64,000 nucleotides of DNA, from positions 33,711 to 97,710 of the forward strand of contig FOBR01000023.1 in assembly GCA_900109895.1 (NCBI GenBank), given 5' to 3'. A program made the position numbers and the translations under genes. Numbering within the stretch: the first letter of the stretch is position 1; the number at the start of each line of letters is the position of its first letter. Below, one piece after another: positions 19,901 to 27,679 of this stretch. The stretch comes from a bacterium A37T11 (GTDB lineage Bacteria; Bacteroidota; Bacteroidia; Sphingobacteriales; Sphingobacteriaceae). The notes under the pieces are model-generated. The model had not been told where the DNA came from, ran no database searches, and was given only the letters and a program-made list of their open reading frames with translations.

Positions 19901-20375
19901 TGCCCTTCACTTTTACTGTCACTCCGGGCATTGGTTTACCCTGATCATCCGTCACCTTACCCAGAATATCCCCCTGAACAGGAGCAAGAGTAATTACTTT
20001 ATTGTGCGTATTACCCGGCTTAATCACCACCGTTTTATCATCTTTAAAAACAAACTCAAAGCTCTTTCCCTCAAAACAGCGTTCTAAAGCTGCTTTCAGG
20101 CTCACGCCATCGGCTGTGACGGTAAGTTCTTTGATGCCCTTGAGTAAATTCGCATCATAAATAAAATCGTACCCGCTTTGCTGGGACAGCTCAAAAAGCA
20201 CTTGCTTCACCGGTGTTTTTTTAGCACGGAGGTTCACAACCTGGCCATCACTGGCGTTAGCCAATTGTAAAAAAGATACCGTAAGCAAAATAATCATCAT
20301 TTTCATGATCAATAACCACTTTATGGAATGTAAATTTGGTTTCCTGCACACATATGCAGCATAATTTTTATACAT
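16905..20375 (-). CDS. SusC/RagA-family TonB-dependent transporter with STN domain
   Basis: Outer-membrane importer of 1156 residues. It starts with MYKNYAAYVCRK, then a signal segment (about 24-44), STN domain (45-117), CarboxypepD_reg-like repeat (136-210), a NEVVVVGYG plug entry (about 217), plug domain, and a long barrel ending in Phe. The STN domain and the upstream FecR gene suggest trans-envelope signalling to the sigma domain encoded at the head of the locus. Plug and barrel contain the usual DVLKDASSTAIYGSKGSNG motif. A GC-rich hairpin precedes the gene. The ligand is not determined. Confidence 0.93.
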   Translation of the reverse strand: MYKNYAAYVCRKPNLHSIKWLLIMKMMIILLTVSFLQLANASDGQVVNLRAKKTPVKQVLFELSQQSGYDFIYDANLLKGIKELTVTADGVSLKAALERCFEGKSFEFVFKDDKTVVIKPGNTHNKVITLAPVQGDILGKVTDDQGKPMPGVTVKVKGTQNGTTTDGSGSFHLSVNQNSVTLVITSIGYVAAEVQASIGKAVTVSLKTEEDELNEVVVVGYGTQKRSKVTAAISSVPMSEIKDMPVSNVASALQGKIPGVVVQQNSGKPGAGPAIKVRGFGSISAGNNPLVVVDGNIVGSGVFSQLNSADIESIDVLKDASSTAIYGSKGSNGVIMVTTKKGVPGKPEINVDVYQGFQNVTKKIDLLNSQQFAEFAKDAANNAYLDNVPDALITDPNEVRPADYLRYRYPRGEIFDWFNFDDPEKVANLPYNNYQDLIFRNAPIASYQLSVSGGNDNVRYSVGGSYLNQDGVINRSGLDRYALRSNVEINVIPAIKIGFNLNPSYKIEDQVKADGHWADNAVINSALSAIPMAPIYAADGSYSSQAALAAPYNYPGITNPIANINEYHSKLITKNILANLYGEASLLKNFKYRVSANISYDAARSDAFRSSKMPLNQQLPPTQATGSASSDEAVNWLVNQILSFNKSWDGGHDLEVMIGMEATKYDYRILNGSSSSYPNDLVETLNASASGTTSIVSSQRLQNTSASYFARANYSYRDKYLLNFSIRQDGSSIFGANRRWGSFPAGSVGWRVNKESFMENIKSVSDAKLRVSYGLSGNNAFNNNYPSVAGVSSDNYSFNGALANGLAPSSLGNSNLTWEKSQQLDAGLDVGFFNNRLYFTADYYERTTKDLLLSVNVPSITGFTTTTQNIGKMRNRGLEFALNSQNFNNEFSWNTSINFSLNRNKVLALGPTGDPIRSGTGVGETNITMIGQPIGSFYGYKQLGIFMNQQELDSYAHDPTSKPGDVKYEDIKKDNVINADDRTLIGNNQPDFLYSMSNTFGYKNFDLSVSLQGSQGGKILNLSRRFYEQLEGNSNQMAIVNDRWKSESEPGNGKTPRANARPTGNNNAVSTRWVEDGSFLRIQNISLGYKISPNCLNRIKMKQVRFYISCQNLYTWTDYTGYNPEVSNYESALTGGVDYGSYPLARTFTVGINVGF

Positions 20376-20459
20376 TTGAAATTGGGTTTATAATATAAAA
20401 CAATTGGTTTCAACTATCCATGTTTTTTTTGCAAACTCAGCATTTCTTTTTTGTAAAGG

Positions 20460-20484
20460 ACCGGGTGCGGGCCAACGCCCCGGT
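20460..20484 (-). repeat. GC-rich inverted repeat between fecR and susC
   Basis: ACCGGG at 20460-20465 pairs with CCCGGT at 20479-20484, with further G/C pairing possible inside. It stands out from the AT-rich surroundings, lies 36 bp after the fecR stop and 85 bp before susC, and has no clear U-tract. It may be an attenuator or processing hairpin. The other fecR-susC junction in the window also has hairpins. Confidence 0.5.
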
Positions 20485-20520
20485 ACCTTTCATAAAGCTG
20501 CCGTTTTTTCCTAAGGTCAT

Positions 20521-21687
20521 TTATTTAGCAATCACCGTCAGCCTCCTTCCTTCAACTATAAAATCGATAAGACCTGTTTCTTTTAAATTGGCTAACAAAG
20601 TATATAAACTTTTTGAGCGTTGATACATTCCACCAAATTTTTTATCCTTCATATCACCTTTATATACCACTTCCACATTATACCACCGGCTAACTTTTTC
20701 CATAATACATTGTATAGGCGCATCATCAAATATGAAATATCCGCGATGCCATGCCAGTACTTCGTCCAAGGCTGCGGTAGCCATCTGCATTTTTCCGTTT
20801 TCCTGATCATTGATAATCGTTTTATTATTCACCAGCACCCATTTAGGGCCATTTTCATTTTTAATGAACATGCTTCCTTCTACCAAAGTGGTGGTGGCGA
20901 TGGTTGATTTATACGCATCGATATTAAATGATGTGCCCAATGCTACGGCTTCCTGCTTGCCTGATTTGACGTAAAATGGATAAGCTGGCGTAGCTTGCAC
21001 CTCGAAAAAAGCCTCTCCTTGCAGCTCAACCTCTCTTCTTTTTTTTGAAAAATGAGCCGGGTAACGCAGTGATGAGGCCGCATTCAGGTGTACCCTACTG
21101 CCGTCTGGCAATATGACCTGGTATTCGCCACCTTTTGGAGTGGTCACCGTAAAAAATTGAGCTTCGCTGCCCACCACTTCCTCTCCATTTTCATATTGAA
21201 TCCTGCCTTTTTTTACCATAATCGCAGTTTGCTTTCCACTCAAATTTACGGTGCGGCCACCATCAAGCTTTAAAACCGCCTTTGGGGTGCCTGGAACTAT
21301 TTTATTCGCTTTCACGGCCTCAGTCAGCGATTGTTGCTTCAGAGGCGGTAATGTGGAAGGCTTTTTCAGGATAAAATAGCTACCTAAAAGCGAAACTAAT
21401 ATAACCAATGCAGCAATGCGTACAAAAGTATGAATCCACCGTCCCAAACGCGGCGAACTCTCTACTGATTGCCGGCTCAGGATGTTCTCAAGGAGTCCTT
21501 GGCCTTTTAATTTATTAAAAATTGGATTTCCGGGCACATAGGATGACCATGCTTCCTTTAAAAGCGCATTTGCCACGGATGCATTCATAGGATCTGCCAG
21601 CAACGCAAATAACTCCTCCTGCTCCTCCGGAGTGGCCGTATGAGCGATAGCTCGCTGAAATAAAAAAATCAATCGGTCTTCCTTCAT
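20521..21687 (-). CDS. FecR-family anti-sigma factor
   Basis: Inner-membrane anti-sigma factor, 388 residues from the ATG at 21687; a GTG 7 codons upstream is less likely. Layout: cytosolic N-terminal domain (1-80), one transmembrane segment (about 83-103), periplasmic FecR domain with TPKGGEYQV, RYPAHF and LQGEAFFEV (about 185-235), and a C-terminal DUF4974-like part with SRWYNVEVVYKG (about 330). It would hold the sigma domain of the upstream 860-residue product. Normally sigma and FecR genes are adjacent; here a glycosidase-coding segment lies between them, joined to the sigma reading frame. Confidence 0.92.
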   Translation of the reverse strand: MKEDRLIFLFQRAIAHTATPEEQEELFALLADPMNASVANALLKEAWSSYVPGNPIFNKLKGQGLLENILSRQSVESSPRLGRWIHTFVRIAALVILVSLLGSYFILKKPSTLPPLKQQSLTEAVKANKIVPGTPKAVLKLDGGRTVNLSGKQTAIMVKKGRIQYENGEEVVGSEAQFFTVTTPKGGEYQVILPDGSRVHLNAASSLRYPAHFSKKRREVELQGEAFFEVQATPAYPFYVKSGKQEAVALGTSFNIDAYKSTIATTTLVEGSMFIKNENGPKWVLVNNKTIINDQENGKMQMATAALDEVLAWHRGYFIFDDAPIQCIMEKVSRWYNVEVVYKGDMKDKKFGGMYQRSKSLYTLLANLKETGLIDFIVEGRRLTVIAK

Positions 21688-21781
21688 TGGTCCAATATAG
21701 GTCGGCACAATCCGGCCATATAGCTGGTTTCATATAAAGACACAGAAAAGGAGAAAAGGAGATATAGTAAAATAAAAAAAA

Positions 21782-24364
21782 TTAATTTATTACAAAAACC
21801 GCAAAGCTGAATGGCTTTTGAAAAGTTATAAAAAATCGCCTGGATACCTGGTCGTAGGAAAAGGCAGTGGGCTTATCGCCCAAAAGCCAAGACACCTTGC
21901 CTGCAGGAACAGGTAGCAAATATTGTCCCTTACCACTATCAGTACACTCCCGGTATATCATCAGGTAGCGAGGTTTTTTTCCATCCATAGCCAAAAACCC
22001 AGGCCACGAAAAACCATCGGGCTCATCACCTATCGGCACTAGCGCTGCCTGGTTTAAGGCCGGTATAATTTCCCGTCTCTTTTTTAATAACCCGGCTAAA
22101 CTGTCCCTTCCATCCCCCAGCTGGCTCAATTCCATCCAGGCGAGTGGTTGGGCTGGGAAGGATACGCCTGCGGCAAAGTTCAGTCCTGCCTTTGATGGAG
22201 CAATCGGATCATTGGCAGGATATTTATCGGCATTCCTAAATACATTAAGAAACTCGATTTGCAATCGCTCAGCAGGTACATAGGAGGATAGCAACCACAA
22301 ATTGCGCAATGTTCGTGATGGATAGTAATTTCCCCAATCCGTATAGCGGTTCTCCAGAAAAATATTTCCATATTCCTGAAAAAAGTGATAGCCAATCCGG
22401 TGGCCTGCTGTCACGTCCAGGTTAAAAACCACTTTGCCTTGGGTAGCTTCCTGAACTGCCCCAAACAACTTCCGGAGGTTGAGCTCGCTCTCCCTGTTCT
22501 CTAACGATGACCCGTCTATTTTGAATACGCTAATACCGTACTTTTTATAAAGTCCTATAAGCACGTCGGCATCTTGCTTCCAGCGACTGTAATTATCTGC
22601 CTTACTCGGGTTGAACCACAGACATAACTGTATATGCTGTCTACGCGCAGCAACAACGATAGGTTCAAAGCCATGAGGAAAGCGCTTAAGGTTGGGCACC
22701 CAGTCTTCCGGATTCCAATGGTCCCACTTCTCCCCTGCCTTTTCAGCAGAATTTTGCGAAAGGCCGGTTTGCCAACCATCATCCAATTGCAGGTGCGTGA
22801 TGCCCAATTGAGCGGCCGATTTGATTTCTTCCAGAATAAATTGTTCGGTCATCCTGCTGTCGCGGTTGCGGTCTCCCCAGGTATTTGCCAGCACCATATT
22901 GTCTCGGCCAGGGATAAATGCCCGCAATTTTTTCTGAAAGGTGATCATATCCAGTGAAGCTTGCCAATCTTCCGGTCCTGTCATTCCGATGGCATATCCA
23001 TAACCCGCCAGCCAGGATTCTGAGAGAAGTTTAGGCGCTACCCCTATTCCATGGATGCGTACGGCTTGCTGGTCTACTTGAAAATCATAACCCGGGTAAT
23101 AGGCCTGTACTCCAGCAATAGGCGCTTCTTTAATCACAAAAATTGCTATATCCGCTACCCTATTCCGACCGATTAATACGTTGGCCGAAATAGGTTCTTT
23201 GACCCGGTATGGCAAAAAATCGCGTACCTGAACCGGATTGTCTTGCTGATCTGTACTTTCCCTAAAGGAAACCGCTTTAAATTTCCAATGCCCTTGTTCC
23301 AGGGGTATATAGCCCATCCTTACATCCGGGTTTCCTGCGGTAAGTTCATGTTCAATCATGCCTACCTGCTGCATCGTACCGTGCTCCCAAACAGTTTTGC
23401 GATCGGTCAATCCTTTAAAATAAAACTGATGATGGATGGCCGGCGTACCAGGATAAATCCGGGCCTCCCTTTTTATTTCCAATTGGCCGCGCTTATTAGC
23501 AATCTGTACGGCCAAGTACTCATTTTCACCCTTCATTATGTTTGCAGGTGCTATAGAAAGTGTGGCTTCGCCAAGTTTGCCACCTGGAAGCACCAAGTCT
23601 GGCTGTGGATGAACTATTGACAGCCGTTTTCCCGTACGTTTATCCAGCATCTCTGCCAGCATCAGGTCACCGTTATTCCACAAGTAGCGCTGACTAAGAA
23701 TAGCATTCTCCAATATCAACGTGTCACCATGCAGTGCTGCTTGCGCATCTTTCAGCTTTCCGTTCTGGGCACAAATAGTACCAACCCATATAAAAAAAAG
23801 CAACGGAATAAGGCCATGGGTTTTGACAAAATTGGCAATAAATCGAATAGCAAGCTGATAATATTTTTTAACAGAATCAGGTGATAAGTTCATTTGTCGG
23901 GCTATTTCCGGATTTTTAATACCTTTTCGCCGCAAAGCAAAAACTTGTTGCTGCTGCGGAGGCAGCAAGGCAGCTGCCTGTATCAATAAGGCTTCATATT
24001 CGGGCTGTGGTTCCTTATATGCTTCGGGCAGCTCAGCAACCTCTCCCTGCAGCTGCAGGAATTCATGTTGTGCTTTGCGTTCAGCCACTACCTTCCTGAT
24101 CGTATTTAAGGTGTGGTTACGCGTGAGGATAAAAAGGTAAGCCGTAAATTTCCCGACCGATGCCAGCTGATTCCGATTAGCCCACACCTTGGCAAATACA
24201 TCCTGCACGATTTCTTCAGTAAGCTGTTCATCGTGGGCAACTGATTGCACAAATTCCGCTACTTGATTATAGTAGCCATAAAATAATTCCGCAAAAGCGC
24301 GTTCATCACCTTGCGAAATATTAATTAAAAGTGCTTTCTCGTTATTCAGCTCCCTTAGTGCCAT
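21782..24364 (-). CDS. ECF sigma factor fused in frame to a GH36-like alpha-galactosidase
   Basis: One open frame of 860 codons encodes two normally separate proteins. Residues 1-180 form a complete ECF sigma factor: sigma-2 (about 20-90; TEEIVQDVFAKVW) and sigma-4 (about 125-180; NPEIARQMNLSPDSVKKYY). Residues 184-199 (GLIPLLFFIWVGTICA) are hydrophobic and resemble a signal peptide. Residues 200-860 form a GH36/GH27-like glycosidase: beta-sandwich N-domain, then LQLDDGWQ (526-532), LWFNPSKAD (582-590), FKIDGSS with Asp617 as candidate nucleophile, and ENRYTDWG (671-678). No in-frame ATG lies at the junction. As read, the sigma part would stay in the cytosol and the hydrolase part in the periplasm. 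The alternative is two overlapping genes with a one-base change in a run of eight T at the junction. The FecR gene follows 94 bp later. Confidence 0.8.
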   Translation of the reverse strand: MALRELNNEKALLINISQGDERAFAELFYGYYNQVAEFVQSVAHDEQLTEEIVQDVFAKVWANRNQLASVGKFTAYLFILTRNHTLNTIRKVVAERKAQHEFLQLQGEVAELPEAYKEPQPEYEALLIQAAALLPPQQQQVFALRRKGIKNPEIARQMNLSPDSVKKYYQLAIRFIANFVKTHGLIPLLFFIWVGTICAQNGKLKDAQAALHGDTLILENAILSQRYLWNNGDLMLAEMLDKRTGKRLSIVHPQPDLVLPGGKLGEATLSIAPANIMKGENEYLAVQIANKRGQLEIKREARIYPGTPAIHHQFYFKGLTDRKTVWEHGTMQQVGMIEHELTAGNPDVRMGYIPLEQGHWKFKAVSFRESTDQQDNPVQVRDFLPYRVKEPISANVLIGRNRVADIAIFVIKEAPIAGVQAYYPGYDFQVDQQAVRIHGIGVAPKLLSESWLAGYGYAIGMTGPEDWQASLDMITFQKKLRAFIPGRDNMVLANTWGDRNRDSRMTEQFILEEIKSAAQLGITHLQLDDGWQTGLSQNSAEKAGEKWDHWNPEDWVPNLKRFPHGFEPIVVAARRQHIQLCLWFNPSKADNYSRWKQDADVLIGLYKKYGISVFKIDGSSLENRESELNLRKLFGAVQEATQGKVVFNLDVTAGHRIGYHFFQEYGNIFLENRYTDWGNYYPSRTLRNLWLLSSYVPAERLQIEFLNVFRNADKYPANDPIAPSKAGLNFAAGVSFPAQPLAWMELSQLGDGRDSLAGLLKKRREIIPALNQAALVPIGDEPDGFSWPGFLAMDGKKPRYLMIYRECTDSGKGQYLLPVPAGKVSWLLGDKPTAFSYDQVSRRFFITFQKPFSFAVFVIN
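23792..23817 (-). other. Homopolymer T8 and out-of-frame ATG at the sigma/GH36 junction
   Basis: On the coding strand an ATG (23815-23817) opens a frame shifted by one from the fusion frame and runs into eight T (23792-23799). With one more T, or a -1 slip there, this frame would read MALFRCFFFIWVGTICAQ and continue into the hydrolase, a convincing signal peptide. The sigma frame would then stop about 20 codons later with a hydrophobic tail, like the other sigma factor in this window. This decides whether the fusion is real. Confidence 0.6.
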
Positions 24365-24546
24365 TGCAGTTTACATCATTTAGGAATTGGCAGGCAAGTT
24401 ATTTATTTTTTTTTAATTTGTCACTAAAATTTATGCGCTTCACCTTAAGTGAAGACCTTCCATACCCATTTGTAATTGTGACTATATTAACCAATCTAAC
24501 AATTCCTAATTCTTCACTAATAAGTAGCTAAAATATAAAAATTAGC

Positions 24547-24554
24547 TACCTTTG
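24547..24554 (+). promoter_or_regulatory. Candidate -7 element (TACCTTTG) for the two-sulfatase operon
   Basis: TACCTTTG matches TAnnTTTG and ends only 5 bp before the ATG at 24560, so the transcript would be leaderless or nearly so. No clear -33 TTG was found. Confidence 0.4.
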
Positions 24555-24559
24555 ATTTT

Positions 24560-25948
24560 ATGAAAATAGCATATAACCTATTGTGGTTGATTTCCATAGC
24601 TTTCCATGTATCTGGTCAAAATAAAGATCCACGGCCCAATATTATCTTAATACTTGCAGATGATATGGGATATAGTGACATCAGTAGTTTTGGTGGTCAT
24701 TTTGTGCCAACACCCAATATAGATCGGCTTGCAAAAGAAGGGACAAAATACACACAATACTATAATGCTGCCCCCATATGCAGTCCTTCAAGAGCTAGTA
24801 TTCTAACCGGTATGTTTCCTTCCGCCTGGAATTTTACAACGTATTTAAATGATCGTAGGAGCAATGGGTTAGCAGAACAAGCTAACTATTTAAACGTTCA
24901 TGCCCCATCAATAGCCACTATACTTAAAGAGGCAGGCTATGCTACCGGGCATTTTGGTAAATGGCATTTAGGAGGAGGCCGCGATATAAAGAATGCCCCA
25001 GGATTTAAAAATTATGGATATGACGAGCATGCGAGCACTTATGAAAGTCCTGATCCAGATTCGCTCCTCACAGCTACCGATTGGATATGGTCAAAAAAAG
25101 ATAGCATTAAAAGATGGAATCGTACAGCATATTTTGTCGATAAAACACTTGATTTTCTGGGCCGTCATAAAGGTACACCAAGTTATGTAAATTTATGGCC
25201 TGATGATATGCATACCCCTTGGGTTCCCGAAGTTAACTGGCAATATACCGATAAATTTCCGATGAATCCTGAAGAGGAGAAAGCATTCAAGTTAGTTTTA
25301 AAAGAATTTGACAAACAGATTGGCCGGCTTTTGGATGGGTTAGACAGTCTGGGGCTAACAAATAATACCCTAGTAATATTTACCAGCGACAACGGGCCGC
25401 TACCCAGTTTCCACGGAAGCCGCTCCGGAGGATTACGAGGTTCTAAACTTTCGTTATACGAAGGAGGTATACGTATGCCATTTATTATAAGGTGGCCTGG
25501 AAAAGTAGGTTCCGGTATCACAGACAGCTTGTCAGTTCTCAACTCTACAGATCTATTTCCCACATTTGCCACTATAGGCAGAGCCAAACTGCCACCAAAT
25601 TACAAAGGTGACGGAATCGATCAGTTATCGGTTTTGAAAGGGAAAGCTAGCGGGCTACCACGGGCAAAAGACATGTATTGGGAATATGGTAGAAATACCT
25701 ATGCCTTTAATTTCCCAAAAGGAAGGGATCGAAGCCCAAACTTGGCTATACGTTCTGGAAAATGGAAATTACTCATGGACTACCACGGAAAAGTTACAGA
25801 ATTGTATGATATGGAAACCGATAAAATGGAAACAACCGATTTATCCGAATCTTATCCAAATGTAGTTAAAGAAATAAAGACCAAATTGATTACCTGGAGA
25901 ACATACCTACCTGAATTAACTCCGGATCGTGCCAATTCAGATTTTTAA
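24560..25948 (+). CDS. S1-family sulfatase, secreted
   Basis: Predicted type I (formylglycine-dependent) sulfatase of 462 residues that removes sulfate esters from a glycan or small molecule. It has an N-terminal signal peptide ending near VSGQ (residue 20). The metal-binding LADDMGYSD is at 32-40, and the catalytic motif C-S-P-S-R starts at Cys74, the residue converted to formylglycine. GKWHLGGG lies near residue 133 and FTSDNGPL near 275. The order and length fit a complete enzyme. It is followed 1 bp later by a second sulfatase gene, so they form an operon. No maturation enzyme (FGE or anSME) was seen in the window. Confidence 0.92.
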   Translation: MKIAYNLLWLISIAFHVSGQNKDPRPNIILILADDMGYSDISSFGGHFVPTPNIDRLAKEGTKYTQYYNAAPICSPSRASILTGMFPSAWNFTTYLNDRRSNGLAEQANYLNVHAPSIATILKEAGYATGHFGKWHLGGGRDIKNAPGFKNYGYDEHASTYESPDPDSLLTATDWIWSKKDSIKRWNRTAYFVDKTLDFLGRHKGTPSYVNLWPDDMHTPWVPEVNWQYTDKFPMNPEEEKAFKLVLKEFDKQIGRLLDGLDSLGLTNNTLVIFTSDNGPLPSFHGSRSGGLRGSKLSLYEGGIRMPFIIRWPGKVGSGITDSLSVLNSTDLFPTFATIGRAKLPPNYKGDGIDQLSVLKGKASGLPRAKDMYWEYGRNTYAFNFPKGRDRSPNLAIRSGKWKLLMDYHGKVTELYDMETDKMETTDLSESYPNVVKEIKTKLITWRTYLPELTPDRANSDF

Positions 25949-25949
25949 T

Positions 25950-27605
25950 ATGAATAAAAAAATAGTGTATTTATTTTTCTGGATAATCCCAATATGCGGG
26001 CTTTCACAGAAAAAAAAGAATGCTTCGGTAAAACCCCCTAATATCATTCTTATTCTGGCTGATGATATGGGCTATTCAGATCTCGGTTGCTATGGTGGCG
26101 AAATCCATACCCCTAATCTTGATAAACTTGCCTCAGGAGGAATCCGCTTCAGGCAATTCTATAATGGAGCTCGTTGCTGCCCCAGCCGTGCATCCCTGAT
26201 GACAGGGCTATATCCTCATCAAGCAGGTATCGGACACATGACCAATGATCCTGAAAATAGTACAGCCTTCAATTATGGTTTGCCTGGATATCTCGGAGAC
26301 TTAAATGACCAGTGTGTAACCCTAGCAGAGGTCCTAAAACCGGCCGGATATACCACCTTGATGGCTGGTAAGTGGCACTTGGGCTATCACGATCGTAAAA
26401 AATGGCCTTTACAGCGTGGTTTTGATAAATATTATGGTATTTTGGCGGGTGCTGCCAATTATTTTCATCCTTCCGGACAACGAGGATTAACCCTAATGAA
26501 TGATACCGTATCAGCCGATGCTCCTGATTTTTATTTGACAGATGCTTTTACGAACCATGCTATAAGTTATCTAAAGGAATGCATGAATCAAAAAGAAAAA
26601 CCATTTTTTTTATACATGGCATATACCAGTCCGCACTGGCCATTAAATGCTTTAAAAAATGATATAAATACCTATCGTAATACCTATAAAAAAGGGTGGA
26701 CGGCTCTTCGCAGAGAACGCCTTGAACGAATGAAACAGATCGGTGTGGTGAGCTCCGGTATGCATCTCTCAGCAGACGATGGGGCAGATTGGGATTCACT
26801 TTCTACTGATAAACAAGATGAAATGGACTACCGTATGGCTATCTATGCTGCACAGATAGACCGGATGGATCAAAATATTGGAAGGATTATTCAAACACTT
26901 GAAAAAGCCGGTCAGTTGGAAAATACCCTTATATTTTTTCTAGCCGATAATGGGGCATGTGCAGAAGGAGGACTACTTGGCGGAGGTAAAAAAGAACTGC
27001 TTGGCACCGAGGGAGGATATTTTTTAACCTATGGACAATCATGGGCAAATGCCTCTGATACTCCATTTAAAAAATATAAGCATTGGGTACACGAAGGAGG
27101 AATTAGTACGCCACTTATTGTCCATTGGCCTGCTGCCATTCCTGTAAGCTTAAATGGTAGTTTCACTGATCAATATGGTTTTCTCCCAGATATTATGGCT
27201 ACGATTGCTGATGCTTCGGGTGCTATCTACCCTAAAAAATTTAATGGTCACTCCATTATACCCATGCAAGGTAAAAGCATCCTTCCCCTTCTCTCTGGAA
27301 AAGATGTTCCAATTCATCATGAGCCTATCTTTTGGGAGCACGAAGGTAATGCAGCAGTGCGCTATGGCAATCTGAAACTAGTAAAAGAATTTAAGCCCAA
27401 TGATTCATCGCGGTGGGAACTTTACGACATTAGCAAAGACCGTTCTGAACTAAGGAATCTTTCTTCTTCCATGCCAAGGATGGTAGCCGAAATGTCAAAT
27501 GCCTATAATCAATGGACCAAAAAAGTAGGGGTAGTACCCTATGATATGATATTAAAGATTAAAAAGGAGAAGGGTGATGAAAAAAAAATTCACAGTAAAC
27601 ACTGA
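25950..27605 (+). CDS. S1-family arylsulfatase-like sulfatase, secreted
   Basis: Second gene of the plus-strand sulfatase operon, 551 residues from the ATG at 25950. An earlier in-frame start at 25929 would overlap the previous gene and delay the signal peptide. The signal peptide ends near GLSQ (residue 20). LADDMGYSDLGCYGG lies at 36-50, the catalytic C-C-P-S-R starts at Cys76, GKWHLGYHD is near 142 and FLADNGACAEGG near 330. The GIGHMT segment after the active site and the overall length match arylsulfatase A-like enzymes. The two products differ enough to act on different sulfate positions; this is inference. Confidence 0.92.
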   Translation: MNKKIVYLFFWIIPICGLSQKKKNASVKPPNIILILADDMGYSDLGCYGGEIHTPNLDKLASGGIRFRQFYNGARCCPSRASLMTGLYPHQAGIGHMTNDPENSTAFNYGLPGYLGDLNDQCVTLAEVLKPAGYTTLMAGKWHLGYHDRKKWPLQRGFDKYYGILAGAANYFHPSGQRGLTLMNDTVSADAPDFYLTDAFTNHAISYLKECMNQKEKPFFLYMAYTSPHWPLNALKNDINTYRNTYKKGWTALRRERLERMKQIGVVSSGMHLSADDGADWDSLSTDKQDEMDYRMAIYAAQIDRMDQNIGRIIQTLEKAGQLENTLIFFLADNGACAEGGLLGGGKKELLGTEGGYFLTYGQSWANASDTPFKKYKHWVHEGGISTPLIVHWPAAIPVSLNGSFTDQYGFLPDIMATIADASGAIYPKKFNGHSIIPMQGKSILPLLSGKDVPIHHEPIFWEHEGNAAVRYGNLKLVKEFKPNDSSRWELYDISKDRSELRNLSSSMPRMVAEMSNAYNQWTKKVGVVPYDMILKIKKEKGDEKKIHSKH

Positions 27606-27651
27606 CGCTTAAAAAGTAATCACCAAGGGTACGACAATAATAGATAAAATG

Positions 27652-27659
27652 TATCTTTG
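27652..27659 (+). promoter_or_regulatory. Candidate -7 element (TATCTTTG) before the PLP-enzyme gene
   Basis: TATCTTTG matches TAnnTTTG and lies 20 bp before the ATG at 27680. A purine-rich AAGAGAG sits just ahead of the start codon. The gene therefore probably has its own promoter, separate from the sulfatases 74 bp upstream. Confidence 0.5.
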
Positions 27660-27679
27660 GGCTCGCATTTTTAAGAGAG

